Shown piece by piece: positions 5,423 through 5,529 of a stretch of 5,529 nt of DNA (positions within the stretch are counted from its first letter, which is position 1; each line of letters opens with the position of its first letter). The stretch covers positions 1 to 5,529 of the forward strand of contig JBMNUL010000166.1 in assembly GCA_050946255.1 (NCBI GenBank), in the 5' to 3' direction. The DNA comes from JBMNUL01 sp050946255 (GTDB taxonomy: Bacteria > Actinomycetota > Coriobacteriia > Coriobacteriales > CADBOM01). The notes under the pieces are model-generated. The model saw nothing but the letters and a program-made list of their open reading frames with translations. It was not told the DNA's origin and made no database searches. The translations under genes were made by a program, and so were the position numbers.

Positions 5423-5529
5423 ATGCCTAATTCGGAATGCGTTGAGATCGAGCTGGGCACCACCCACTACCGCGAGATCAACGAGAAGATCAGAGAAGAT
5501 ATCGCCAATGGGATCAAGACTTTCGACCT
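5423..5529 (+). CDS. Probable GXGXG-domain subunit of glutamate synthase (partial, 5' end only)
   Basis: An ATG at 5423 opens a frame that runs off the right edge after 35 complete codons. AGGAG at 5410-5414 lies 8 bases upstream, and the gap to the preceding stop is one base. The visible residues include the stretch IELGTTHYREINEKIRE, which looks like the start of a stand-alone GltB C-terminal (GXGXG beta-helix) domain protein. That is exactly the part missing from the FMN subunit. In GltB this domain is a structural beta-helix next to the ammonia tunnel. The glycine repeat itself is outside the window, so the assignment rests on a short N-terminal match and on operon logic. Confidence 0.65.
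   Translation, partial: MPNSECVEIELGTTHYREINEKIREDIANGIKTFD

Noticed and set aside
1..5529. CRISPR array, insertion sequence, phage or toxin-antitoxin genes
   Set aside because: No spaced repeats of the right size, no transposase or terminal inverted repeats, and no such coding sequence on either strand.

Overview
The window carries a 5-gene operon (986 to the right edge, + strand) for a modular, iron-sulfur-rich glutamate synthase (GOGAT). It is preceded by about 1 kb of mostly non-coding DNA with one tRNA gene on the minus strand and one possible 30-residue membrane peptide. Glutamate synthase is normally a large GltB chain plus a small GltD chain. Here the parts are separate genes: a class II glutamine amidotransferase (986-2158), an FMN barrel subunit with two N-terminal [4Fe-4S] clusters (2159-3664), a 16-cysteine polyferredoxin (3670-4122), an FAD/NAD(P)-type reductase (4123-5421) and the start of what is probably the GXGXG subunit (5423 onward, cut by the window edge).

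Inferred mechanism: the amidotransferase hydrolyses glutamine and delivers ammonia to the FMN subunit, where 2-oxoglutarate becomes glutamate. Electrons would come from NAD(P)H through the FAD reductase and the polyferredoxin, or from a free ferredoxin. The genes are packed almost without gaps (two TAG|ATG abutments, a 5-base gap and a 1-base gap), each with a clear Shine-Dalgarno sequence, so they are probably co-transcribed and translationally coupled.

Organism: the cluster content points to an anaerobe. Split GOGATs of this kind are known from methanogenic archaea and from anaerobic bacteria such as clostridial and sulfate-reducing lineages. Coding sequence is GC-rich, with AGG a very common arginine codon. 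The tRNA has an encoded CCA, an extended -10-like promoter, a hairpin plus T-rich tail downstream and C4-G69/C5-G68 acceptor pairs, and no archaeal TATA box is evident at the usual distance. I lean towards a bacterium but cannot exclude an archaeon such as a member of the Thermoplasmata.

Left part: 1-160 is a leader with a TATA-like element and a hairpin. 161-253 is the small hydrophobic ORF. 240-295 holds overlapping, mutually exclusive hairpins ending in a T6 run. 297-332 holds a 12-bp tandem repeat. 331-378 is the tRNA terminator and 390-464 the tRNA. 465-985 has no convincing gene; it holds the tRNA promoter, a pyrimidine-rich stretch with recurring ATCTCCCA and stacked palindromes, and a leader hairpin ahead of the operon.
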